From Littorina saxatilis (taxonomy: Eukaryota > Mollusca > Gastropoda > Littorinimorpha > Littorinidae): 64,000 bases of DNA. Positions 21,829 through 33,416 of this stretch are shown here, one piece after another. The stretch covers positions 27,104,397-27,168,396 of the forward strand of contig NC_090251.1 in assembly GCF_037325665.1 (NCBI RefSeq), given 5' to 3'. A program made the translations under genes and the position numbers. The notes beneath the pieces were generated by a model that ran no database searches, was not told the DNA's origin, and saw nothing but the letters and a program-made list of their open reading frames with translations. Position 1 is the first letter of the stretch. Every line of letters begins with the position of its first letter.

Positions 21829-22708
21829 AAGTCGCGTAAGGCGAAAATACAATATTTAGTCAAGTAGCTGTCGAACTCACAGAATGAAACTGAACGCAAC
21901 GCAACGCAGCAAGACCGTATACTCGTAGCATCGTCACTCCACCGCCCGTGGCAAAGGCAGTGCACGTGGAATTGACAAGAAGAGCGGGGTATTCGTTGCG
22001 CTGAGAAGGATAGCACGCTTTTCTGTACCTCTCTTCGTTTTAGCTTTCTGAGCGTGTTTTTAATCCAAACATATCATATCTATATATTTTTGGAATCAGG
22101 AACCGACAAGGAATAAGATGAAAGTGTTTTTAAATTGATTTCGAAAAATAAATTTTGATAATAATTTTTATATATTTAATTTTCAGAGCTTGTTTTTAAT
22201 CCGAATATAACATATTTATATGTTTTTGGAATCAGCAAATGATGGAGAATAAGATAAACGTAAATTTGGATCGTTTTATAAATTTTTATTTTTTTTTACA
22301 ATTTTCCGATTTTTAATGACCAAAGTCATTAATTAATTTTTAAGCCACCAAGCTGAAATGCAATACCGAACCCCGGGCTTCGTCGAAGAGTACTTGACCA
22401 AAATTTCAACCAATTTGGTTGAAAAATGAGGGCGTGACAGTGCCGCCTCAACTTTCACGAAAAGCCGGATATGACGTCATCAAAGACATTTATCGAAAAA
22501 AATGAAAAAAACGTTCGGGGATTTCGAACCCAGGAACTCTCATGTCAAATTTCATAAAGATCGGTCCAGTAGTTTAGTCTGAATCGCTCTACACACACAC
22601 ACACACGCACGCACAGACACACACACGCACACACGCACATACACCACGACCCTCGTTTCGATTCCCCCTCGATGTTAAAATATTTAGTCAAAACTTGACT
22701 AAATATAA
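21829..22708 (+). mobile_element. ~850-bp non-autonomous element, copy B
   Basis: Same order of blocks as copy A at 7824-8675, from ACAAGTCGCGTAAGGCGAAA to the terminal TATTTAGTCAAAACTTGACT hairpin. The (AC)n tract is at 22594-22640. It faces copies C and D across a 99-bp spacer, making a large inverted repeat. Confidence 0.88.
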
Positions 22709-22807
22709 ACAAATGGGAAGAAAAAAAAAAACTCCTACTGGCAGACTCTCTCTCTCTGGCAAAATCATTCTCAGCCTGGCACCCGTCTGGGATCATTCTC
22801 ACTTTTT

Positions 22808-23665
22808 ATATTTAGTCAAGTTTTGACTAAATATTTTAACATCGAGGGGGAATCGAAACGAGGGTCGTGGTGTATGTGCGTGCGTGTGTGCGTGCGTGCG
22901 TGTGTGTGTGTGTGTGTGTGTAGAGCGATTCAGACTAAACTACTGGACCGATCTTTATGAAATTTGACATGAGAGTTCCTGGGTATGAAATCCCCGAACG
23001 TATTTTTCATTTTTTTGATAAATGTCTTTGATGACGTCATATCCGGCTTTTCGTGAAAGTTGAGGCGGCACTGTCACGCCCTCATTTTTCAACCAAATTG
23101 GTTGAAATTTTGGTCAAGTACTCTTCGACGAAGCCCGGGGTTCGGTATTGCATTTCAGCTTGGTGGCTTAAAAATTAATTAATGACTTTGGTCATTAAAA
23201 ATCGGAAAATTGTAAAAAAACATAACAATTTATAAAACGATCCAAATTTACGTTTATCTTATTCTCCATCATTTGCTGATTCCAAAAACATATAAATATG
23301 TTATATTTGGATTAAAAACAAGCTCTGAAAATTAAATATATAAAAATTATTATCAAAATTAAATTGTCCAAATCAATTTAAAAACACTTTCATCTTATTC
23401 CTTGTCGGTTCCTGATTCCAAAAACATATAGATATGATATGTTTGGATTAAAAACACGCTCAGAAAGTTAAAACAAAGAGAGGTACAGAAAAGCGTGCTA
23501 TCCTTCTTAGCGCAACTACTACCCCGCTCTTCTTGTCAATTTCACTGCCTTTGCCATGAGCGGTGGTCTGACGATGCTACGAGTAAAATGGCATTGCGTT
23601 CAGTTTCATTATGTGAGTTCGACAGCTACTTGACTAAATATTGTATTTTCGCCTTACGCGACTTG
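22808..23665 (-). mobile_element. ~850-bp non-autonomous element, copy C
   Basis: Reverse orientation of the copy A/B family: it starts at the TATTTAGTCAAGTTTTGACT hairpin and ends CGCCTTACGCGACTTGTT. It abuts copy D with no spacer. Internal sequence differs from B by scattered substitutions only. Confidence 0.88.
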
Positions 23666-24493
23666 TTATATTTAGTCAAGTTTTGACTAAATATTTTAAC
23701 ATCGAGGGGGAATCGAAACGAGGGTATGGTGTATGTGTGTGCGTGTGTGTGTGTGTGTGTGTGTAGAGCGATTCAGACTAAACTACTGGACCGATCTTTA
23801 TGAAATTTGACATGAGAGTTCCTGGGTATGAAATCCCCGAACGTTTTTTTCATTTTTTTGATAAATGTCTTTGATGACGTCATATCCGGCTTTTCGTGAA
23901 AGTTGAGGCGGCACTGTCACGCCCTCATTTTTCAACCAAATTGGTTGAAATTTTGGTCAAGTAATCTTCGACGAAGCCCGGGGTTCGGTATTGCATTTCA
24001 GCTTGGTGGCTTAAAAATTAATTAATGACTTTGGTCATTAAAAATCGGAAAATTGTAAAAAAAAATAAAAATTTATAAAACGATCCAAATTTACGTTTAT
24101 TTTATTCTCCATCATTTGCTGATTCCAAAAACATATAAATATGTTATATTCGGATTAAAAACAAGCTCTGAAAATTAAATATATAAAAATTATTATCAAA
24201 ATTAAATTGTCCAAATCAATTTAAAAACACTTTCATCTTATTCCTTGTCGGTTCCTGATTCCAAAAACATATAGATATGATATGTTTGGATTAAAAACAC
24301 GCTCAGAAAGTTAAAACAAAGAGAGGTACAGAAAAGCGTGCTATCCTTCTTAGCGCAACTACTACCCCGCTCTTCTTGTCAATTTCACTGCCTTTGCCAT
24401 GAGCGGTGGACTGACGATGCTACGAGTATACGGTCTTGCTGAAAAATGGCAGCTACTTGACTAAATATTGTATTTTCGCCTTACGCGACTTGT
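23666..24493 (-). mobile_element. ~850-bp non-autonomous element, copy D
   Basis: Tandem direct copy of C, nearly identical over the shared length, ending CTTACGCGACTTGTTT. It lacks part of the end block found in C just before the last 60 bp. C and D share a junction, which suggests either insertion of one at the end of the other or unequal exchange. Confidence 0.85.
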
Positions 24494-24538
24494 TTCTTTT
24501 TTTTCGAGTCAGTTTTCATCATTATTGGCGAGTTGGGC

Positions 24539-24638
24539 ATGGAAGGCTTACGACGAGTGATGTCTGAGGCTTTGTCGGACGATTCCGTGTGTCTGCCGCC
24601 TCTCCCTGAGCATGAGAGCAGCGTCGATTGTGAGACAG
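24539..24638 (+). CDS. Possible short first coding exon
   Basis: ATG at 24539 opens MEGLRRVMSEALSDDSVCLP followed by PLPEHESSVDCET, then a GTCAGT donor at 24639 in phase 1. Composition is protein-like and repeat-free. No in-phase acceptor could be tied to it, so its gene is unknown. It lies 45 bp after copy D and 540 bp before the membrane-anchor exon. It might belong to an alternative transcript of that gene. Confidence 0.25.
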
Positions 24639-25081
24639 GTCAGTGAAAGAAACGATTTGTTTGGTGTTTTTTGTGTGTGGTTTGTTCGTTTGTTTGTTTT
24701 CTTGTTTGTGTGGAGTTTGTTTCTTTGTTGGTTTGTGTGAGTGTGTGTGTGTCAGTGTGTGCCGTGTGACGGTGTGTGTGCGTGTGTGTGCACTCCATTA
24801 TGCAAATACACACAGAGACACACACACAAACAAACACACACATAAACAAACAAATATGACAAACAAACAAACACACAGTGACACACCCGTGGCACACACA
24901 CACACACACACTGCCCACGCGCGCGCCAAGAGTGCCGGAACGCGTGAACAAGTTCGTTTCGGCGGGACTGAACACGACTGAAGAAAAGGTGAAAACGTCG
25001 TGCACAATGACGAACTTGTTCCAGCTGATAATCTCAATTCTAAATGTGACGCAAATATGTTGTGACGTCATTCAATTCAAG

Positions 25082-25176
25082 ATGGAGCTCAGTATTGCTT
25101 TGACTCTTTGTTTGGGAATGTTTCTTGTCTTCATTTACTTAATTTCTGGCATTAAGGCTTGCAGGTACGTACAGCT

Positions 25177-25259
<83 letters not shown>

Positions 25260-25494
25260 CTTTCCCTCATTGTCTATGTCTCGCTCTGTCTGTCTGTCTC
25301 TCTCTCCCTCTATCTCTTTCTCTCTCTCTCTCGTTCTTTCCCTCATTGTCTATGTCTCACTCTGTCTGTCTGTCTCTCTCTCCCTCTATCTCTTTCTCTC
25401 TCTCTCTCGGCTCTCTTTGTCTTACACACACACTGTCTCTCAGTCTCGCGGCTCTCTTGCACTCGCACACTCTCTCTCTTATTCTTAAACACAC

Positions 25495-25563
<69 letters not shown>

Positions 25564-25565
25564 AG

Positions 25566-25597
<32 letters not shown>

Positions 25598-25607
25598 GTC
25601 TGTCTTC

Positions 25608-25642
<35 letters not shown>

Positions 25643-28600
25643 GTTCTTTCCCTCATTGTCTCTGTCTCGGTCTGTCTGTCTGTCTCTCCCTCTATCTCTT
25701 TCTCTCTCTCTCCGCGGCTCTCTTTCTCTTACACACACACTGTCTCTCAGAGGTTTGACGCCATGTGTTAGATGCCGTCATGTTACGACCCACTGGACAG
25801 CGTGTTGTGTCGGTCGGCACTATATAATGCGCACCCTTCGATCAGCCTCCTTAGGGGGCCCGGGTAGCTCAGGTGGCAGAGCACTGGACTTGTGATCGAA
25901 AGGTCGCTGGTTCGAATCCGGGCCGGGACGGACACGGGTCAACTTTATGTGCAGACCCAGAGACGGTATCCATCTCCCACCCCCGTGTCACCACAATGGC
26001 ACGTTAAAGATCTTGGTCATTCTACCATAAGTGCAGATGGCTGATACCACCTAAACACGCAAACATCAAAAAGCCGCGAGGGCGTAAAAACTCGAATCGT
26101 ATAAACCAATTCATGTCCAATATAGGCAATTAAGACCAGCAGCGTGATAAGCCCCTTAAAATTTACTTACAGCCTCCCCTACTGCTATGAACCGCATGAT
26201 GTGACGTCATGGCTCTTGTGAGCGACACCTTATGTGTGTTGCAAAAAACGCATATGGCGGACTGTGATTCTCAGTCGGTATAGTAACCTACAATCACTGC
26301 AGTCCAGCATTTTGTTGGAGGTAGAAAAATCCATCAATGTACCATTTCAGGATTCTCCCTTCACCGCAACCCATCCCGCCAACTTGCGGAAAACAGTAAT
26401 TAGACTCCCGCAATTAAAGACGGATCAAAAACCGATCACTATTACGCTTTACTTTAAACACCAGTCTCGCCCAGGGCCACGCTTGCCCGACCTGGAGTGA
26501 AGATGATTTCACTGAGTTGGCCAGTCTCACCACCGCAATGGCTTCATTGTCCCCTAACGACACCAACCTAGACAGAAAAGATCACATCCGCCCCACTTCC
26601 CTTTGTCAGCTCGTACTTTATCGAATGGGACGATAATGATTTCACTAGTCCATCCTCGTCTGTCAACAAAGCCCCCCACATAACCCCAGCGTCAACTCCG
26701 CTCACCCCTGCACGCAGCATACGGACCCGCTCTACTAAAGCTCTGCGGCAGCGTCGTCAGTCGAGCCGATTTTCCCCTCCCAAACTTTCCCCCTACATCA
26801 CCAAATGCCGTGTGGAGGAGCTAGAGCGGGAAGTACTGGGTCTGCATGACTTTATTGGAAGGCTACAAGACGCAGCTTTCTCTGCTATTTCTTTCTTTCT
26901 TTATTTGGTATTTAACGTCGTTTTCAACCGTTCAAGGTTATATCGCGACGGTTCTCTGCCATTAGTGACACTGAAAAACGCATCAAGGCCAGAGTCCAGA
27001 TGGACAAAAGCCACCACGTAGAGGAGCTCCGTAGCGAAATCAGCCACCTGCAGTCACGCATCCAGTCCCTTGAGGCTGAAAACCAAAAACTTAAGAGTGG
27101 TGTAGGAGATCTCACTGCTCAGGTGAAACAACTTCGTCGAATGGAACGACCGCAATCCCATCCAACTCCAACTTGGCCGCCGTCTGTGAAAGATTGGGTG
27201 TTCAACTCGTGAACTCTACTCCGATTTTTCAGACAGCTCCTCGTCTGGCCCTGTTCCCCTTTCAACATCGTCCTCCCAGGCAAACCATCTCCCACAAACA
27301 GCACGCCCCGCCCCCCCCCCCCCCCCCAAATGGCCTCTCAGCAAGGTGGTTACGGTCAGCCCAGTAGCCTTGTGAACCCTCCAAGTCATCACTACGACGC
27401 CGAGTACCCGCACCTGCAGCAGCGTGATCAACAGTGGAACGCTCCCCCCTTCCTTCATCTCCTCTACACCTCAGCATCATGATGTCACGCCCCTGCAACA
27501 GCGTGATCAACAGTGGAACGCTCCCCCCTTCATCTCCTCTACACCTCAGCATCATGATGTCACGCCCCTGCAACAGCGTGATCAACAGTGGAACGCTCCC
27601 CCCTTCATCTCATCTACACCTCAGCATCAGGACGTTACGCCGACCCTCCCGCCTGGACACTTCGTTTCGCATCATCGGCCGCCGCCACCTCCCGACTTCA
27701 GAGCAGCGCTACCCCCTGCTGTGGTTGCAGCCCCCGTCCCACCGCGTGGGTCCTACTTCGAGGAGGGAGACTATCGCCCTGTCCAAGGCCGAATGACAGG
27801 TATGCAACATGGCGTTGGCTCCTATCAGGTGTCTGACCCCGCCCCACGTCACCTCCAACCTACCGCGTTCAACAATGTGCTTCCTGACTCCGCCCGTCCA
27901 ATGGTCCCGCCGCCTGTACACCCAGCAGTAATGCAGGTGTTAATTACCTTCAGGCCTTTCGCTTCCAGCAACCAATCGCCATGCCGTATTAATTTGTGGC
28001 TTGTTTTTCTTGCAACTGTGTGTAGTGTAGATGAGAAGCTGGCTTGGTCCAATTATATCTGTGTAATAGTAATTTGTGCTTTGTTTCGGAATCTGTGTCT
28101 TGAATGTGTGTAGCGTAGGGTAGATGCTGGTTCGTGAAGTGTCTCTGTGTGCCGAGTAGAAGCCCAAAAGGGCCCTTTCCTGATAACACTCACGTAAGGT
28201 GTGATCTGGAAAAGAAATACTGCTGAGTTCTCTAATAAATTGTGAGTGTGGTAGTCTACTACAAACTCCATTGATTGACTGATTGGTATCCTCAATTTCA
28301 GTTAGAATTGGATTATTGTTGATTTTATTGTTGTATTTTCTTTCACTTTTTTCTCTTTTCACGGTTTTCTTTTATTTACAGTTATTCTCTATTAATTTTT
28401 TGCTACCCGTGGTACCTGTTCTGCAAAAGTGTTCTTGTGTGTTGGAATTACACTGAGGTTTTTTTTAAACTCTCTGTGGCGGTTTTCATCACAGACAATT
28501 TAAGTGCCTTGGCAGACACTGACATTTGCTTTTCCTTTTTCTTGTCCGGTTTTACTGTGACAAAAGGAAAATACTTTTCTCTGATCTGACCTACATCGTG

Positions 28601-31600
28601 ACCTAATTATGCCGTTTGGTGATTCTACATCTGGCCTTCGAATAGGACACCTTAACGTTTATCATTTGTTTAACAAAGTTCCAGATGTGTGCTTAATGTT
28701 AAACCGACCAAACAAGCCAATTCATTTGTTTGGACTTAGCGAAACTCGCCTTGATTCCAGGATCGACGACACCTCTATTGACATTACTAACTATACAATT
28801 TTAAGACGCGACAGCAACCAGTCTAATCATACTGGACAAATAGATCCCTGCGCCTTGAGTCCGAGTCTGGAGATACGCGCGCGATTTAAGACTTCATTAA
28901 ATACTGGACTTGTTCTTTACGTCCATGACAGTATTGTGAAAATCACAAGAAGGAGAACTGATTTAGAGTCAGAGAATGTGGAGTGCATCTGGACGGAGAT
29001 AAAACGCTCTAAATCTCCTTCTGTGTTAGTGGGGTATATATAGAAATCCAGCCTCTTCACTTGCATGGATTGACGATTTTGTGCGCATGATGGACAACGT
29101 TAATAACTGTAATTCTAACATTCTCCTCTTAGGTGATTTTAATTATTATTTAAATAAACCGCAACATGCATGGTCTTCTACTACATCACTGTTTGGTCTT
29201 CAGCAACTAATCAAAGATCCACCAGTACTAGTGCAACGTTAATTGATCATATTTACACAAACAATGTGTGTAATGTTTCCAAAGTGTTTGTATCCAATGA
29301 AAGTATAAGTGACCATAGCCCTATTTTTTGCACTTGGTCTTTTAAATTACCAAAACGTCCGCCTAAGGGCCATACAACAATTGAGTACAGATCCTTTAAA
29401 AATTTCAATGACACGGATTTTTTGCGAGACATTGCTTCTGTGCCCTTTCATCTTATTTGCAATCATACTTGTCCAAATAGTGCCTTTTCTGCTTTGTATG
29501 AGGAATTTTTGCCAATTATTGATAAGCATGCACCGTTGCGCAAAAAGAGGGTTAAGCACCGCACACTTCCCCCGTGGTTAAATGAAGACATTATAAACGC
29601 TATGGCTCTTCGCGATTTCTATAAAGAGAACAATTTTAAAGCTGATTACAAGAAACAAAGAAATAAGGTCTTAGACCTCGTGCGCCGGACCAAAAGGCAT
29701 TATTTTAATAAACTTGTTTCTGAGAAGAAAGATACCGCTTCCTTATGGAGAGCAATAAACGAAGTACTGACTGCAAAATCAAACACCCGACAACATTCAA
29801 CTTCGGTTGGTATTTTACCCAGTGCCTTTAATGATTCTTTTTTTATCTCTTCCTAGTAAGCTTCTGGAGTCTACCTATAGGGAAAATGACAAAATGACTG
29901 GGTGGCCGAGTGGTAACGCACTTGCGCTCGGAAGCGAGAGGTTGCGAGTTCGACCCTGGGTCAGGGCGTTAGCAATTTTCTCCCCCCTTTCCTAACCTAG
30001 GTGGTGGGTTCAAGTGCTAGTCTTTCGGATGAGACGAAAAACCGAGGTCCCTTCGTGTACACTACATTGGGGTGTGCACGTTAAAGATCCCACGATTGAC
30101 AAAAGGGTCTTTCCTGGCAAAATTGCATAGGCTTAGATAAAAATGTCCACCTAAATACCCGTGTGACTTAGAATAATAGGCCGTGAAAAGTAGGATATGC
30201 GCCGAAATGGCTGCGATATGCTGGCCGATGTGAATGCGTGATGACATTGTATTGTGTAAAAAAAATTCCATCTCGCACGGCATAAATAAATCCCTGCGCC
30301 TTGAATATGTGCGCGATATAAATTGCATAAAATAAAAATAAAATAAAAATAAAATAAAAAAAATAAATCCCTGCGCTTAGAACTGTACCCACGGAATACG
30401 CGCGATATCAGCCTCATATTGATTGATTGATTGATTGAAAAGCGAGTATGAATGCCCACAATTTCTTCAATTATTTTGCCAGGCCAATATGAAAGAATCA
30501 ATCAATCAATCAATGAGTCTTATATCGCGCATATTCCGTGGGTACAGTTCTAGGCGCTCTGCAGTGATGCCGTGTGAGATGAAATTTTATACGGCCAGTA
30601 GATTGCAGCCATATCGGCGCATATTTACCTTTCACGGCCTATTATTCCAAGTCACACGGGTATAGGTAGACAATTATTAACTGTGCCTAAGCAATTTTGC
30701 CAGGAAAGACCCTTTTGTCAATCGTGGGATCTTTAACGTGCACACCCAATGTAGTGTACACGGGGGGAGGTTCGGACACCGAAGAGAGTCTGCACACAAA
30801 GTTGACTCTGTGAAATAAATTTCCGCCGAACCTGGGATCGAACTCACGCTGACAGCGGCCAACTGAATACAAATCCAGCGCGCTACCAACTGAGCTATAT
30901 CCCCGCCCTGAGAACTGAGTTGAACCTTTTAACATCCCATTCATTGCAGTCCACGAAGTCGGGCGACTAATAACTGACTTGAGTAATAAAAAGTCAATGG
31001 GACCCGATAACATACCCGCTTCCTTACTCAAGTTAGCGTTACCCTTTCTTGTTGAGCCAATTACGTATGCGTACAACTTATGTGTTTCCAGACATATTTA
31101 AAACCGCAAAAGTAATTCCACTTCCCAAAACAAAAGACTTAACCGACATAAACAATTTTAGGCCAATTTCGCTATTGTCTGTTCTATCAAAACCATTAGA
31201 AAAACATGTACAAAAGTGCTTGCTTCTGCACATGGAAAGCCGTGGTCTTTTCGCTCCATCAGAGACTGGCTCCATCTCAATCAGGATTTCGCCCTAAACA
31301 TTCGTGTCACACAGCTCTCGTTAAACTATGCGATACATGGCTCTCTCCCATTAACCATTCGGAAACAGTCGGCGCCGTCTTCCTTGATTTTAAGAAAGCG
31401 TTTGATATTGTTGATCACACAATTCTGTTAAAGAAATTATCTTGTTATTTAGGCGACGCATCCTACTTACCTTTTTTTCGTTCTTATTTAGCGAACAGAA
31501 CGCAGTTTGTCTCCCTTAATGGTAACCGTTCTTCCATAGGACGGCTAATGCACGGCGTCCCACAAGGATCAGTTTTGGGCCCACTTTTATTTTGCTTTTA

Positions 31601-32688
31601 CATTAACGATCTACCACTCTATATATCAGACAAGACGGTTATTAATGACCTTTTTGCAGACGACTCGTCTCTTTACACGTCCGGTAAAAGTTTACAATCT
31701 ATTCAAACCTCCCTTCAAACGAGTTTGAACAACATATTTGATTGGTGTAAACAAAACTCAATGATTATACACCCAGGCAAAACTAAATGCATGGTGATCA
31801 CAACACGACAGAAACACCAACTCGCTCCTCTGAATCTTCATCTCAGTTTAAATGAGTCACCCATTGAGCAAGTAACCAGCCATCGTGTTCTCGGGGTCAC
31901 AATAGACGCTGAATTAAAGTGGCAGTCCCACCTCAACCGTGTTACCAAAACCTTATCTAAAAACTTGTTCCTTCTCTCCAAATTAAAGCATTAATTACGC
32001 TGATACCTCAGCACTCAAGTTGTTTTATTTTAGTCATATTTTACCTCATCTGAATTATGCATCTACACTTTGGGATGGTTGTAGCGATGTTCACTTAAAA
32101 AAAGTAAATTCTCTTCACCGTCGCGCAGCTAAACTTATCATGCCGGGTCCGCAAACATCAACAGATCAAAAGCTTAGCAGCCTTCATTTTTTATCACTTA
32201 AAGATCAGTTATTATTTAATAAGGCGCTTTTAATGTTTAAGCTTCAAATAAACGAGACCACACAGTACATGCGATCATTATTTCAGAAAGCAACAGACAG
32301 ATATGGCTCAAACAAATTAATTTCCCCGCTACCCCGTATTGATTGATATAAAACCAGTCAGTTTAGCGTTTTCGGGCTCAACAATTTGGAATTCGCTACG
32401 ATGTGAGATAAAGGGGTCAAGCACGATTAAACACTTCAAAACGGAGCTTCGCAAATATCTGATGTCACGAACAGTTACATTCTAAAGCTGTTTCTAGCAA
32501 GAATGCATTGCTATCACTAACCTCTATATATTTTGTTGATTATGATAATGATGTCGACGATGATCATGATGATGATGATGATGAGGTTGTTGTTGTGTGT
32601 GTGTGTGTGTGCGTGTGTATGTGTGTGTGTGTGTGTATGTGTGTGTGCGTGCGTATATGTCTGTGTGTGTGTGTGCGCATATGTGTGT

Positions 32689-32727
<39 letters not shown>

Positions 32728-33182
32728 TGTGTGTGTGAGTGTGTGTGTTGTATTGAGTGCGAACGTGATTGCAGGCATGCGGCGGGCGTGTGTGTGCGAG
32801 TCGACTTTTCTTTTCCTTTGTATTATATTGGCATACATGTACATTTCAATGTTCTATCATGCATTATGTATTCGTATAGGTAATGTTGTAATTAGTAATA
32901 CTGTATGATTGCGATTGACAATTGTCCTTTTATTGTCTTTATTTTTATGTCTTAGTTTAGCAGGGACAGATTGTAAGACTAGGCGTGAGCCTAAAATCTC
33001 CATCCTTGAGTAATAAAGTTCGTTCGTTCGTTCGTTCGTTCGTTCTCTCCATCTTTCTCTTCTCTCTCCATCTTTCTCTCCTCTCTCTCTCTTTCTCTCT
33101 CTCTCTCACACACACACACATACACACACACACTCACACGCACACACACACACACTCACACGCACACACGCACACACACACG

Positions 33183-33220
<38 letters not shown>

Positions 33221-33363
33221 CCACACACACACGCACGCACACACATATACACACACCCACACCCACACTCACACACACACACACACTTCGGGGCTTTTTT
33301 CAGTTTTGTTACCGAATCAGTTTTGTCCTTCCGCTGTTGATTGTCCCGTATTATGTATGAAGG

Positions 33364-33416
<53 letters not shown>

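Larger units (their letters stand above)
26580..27950 (+). pseudogene. LINE ORF1-like protein: coiled coil and Pro/His-rich tail
   Basis: Frames around the SINE tail give CRVEELEREVLGLHDFIGRL before it, and VEELRSEISHLQSRIQSLEA with ENQKLKSGVGDLTAQVKQL after it. This is a heptad coiled coil as in trimeric LINE ORF1 proteins. Downstream is a Pro/Gln/His-rich part built on a tandem repeat (27421-27647), then PPGHFVSHHRPPPPP. Several frame changes and a C run at 27308-27327 break it. No CCHC knuckle was found. Confidence 0.6.
26180..33045 (+). mobile_element. Non-LTR retrotransposon (CR1/jockey-type LINE), interrupted by SINEs
   Basis: Order: an ORF1-like region (about 26.5-28.0 kb, coiled coil and Pro-rich), an endonuclease region from 28609, reverse transcriptase at 31.0-32.0 kb, a C-terminal domain to 32346, a 3' UTR with ATGATGATG and (GT)n tracts, and a 3' end AGTAATAAAGTTCGTTCG with (TTCG)n tail to 33045. 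Reverse transcriptase motifs: NNFRPISLLSVLSKPLEK, FLDFKKAFDIVDH, HGVPQGSVLGPLLFCFYIND and LFADDSSLYTSG. The frame is shifted several times and cut by SINEs at 28838-28900 and 29896-30908, so the copy is dead. It sits in intron 1 of the unrecognised membrane-protein gene. The clade is assigned by motif flavour only. Confidence 0.92.
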
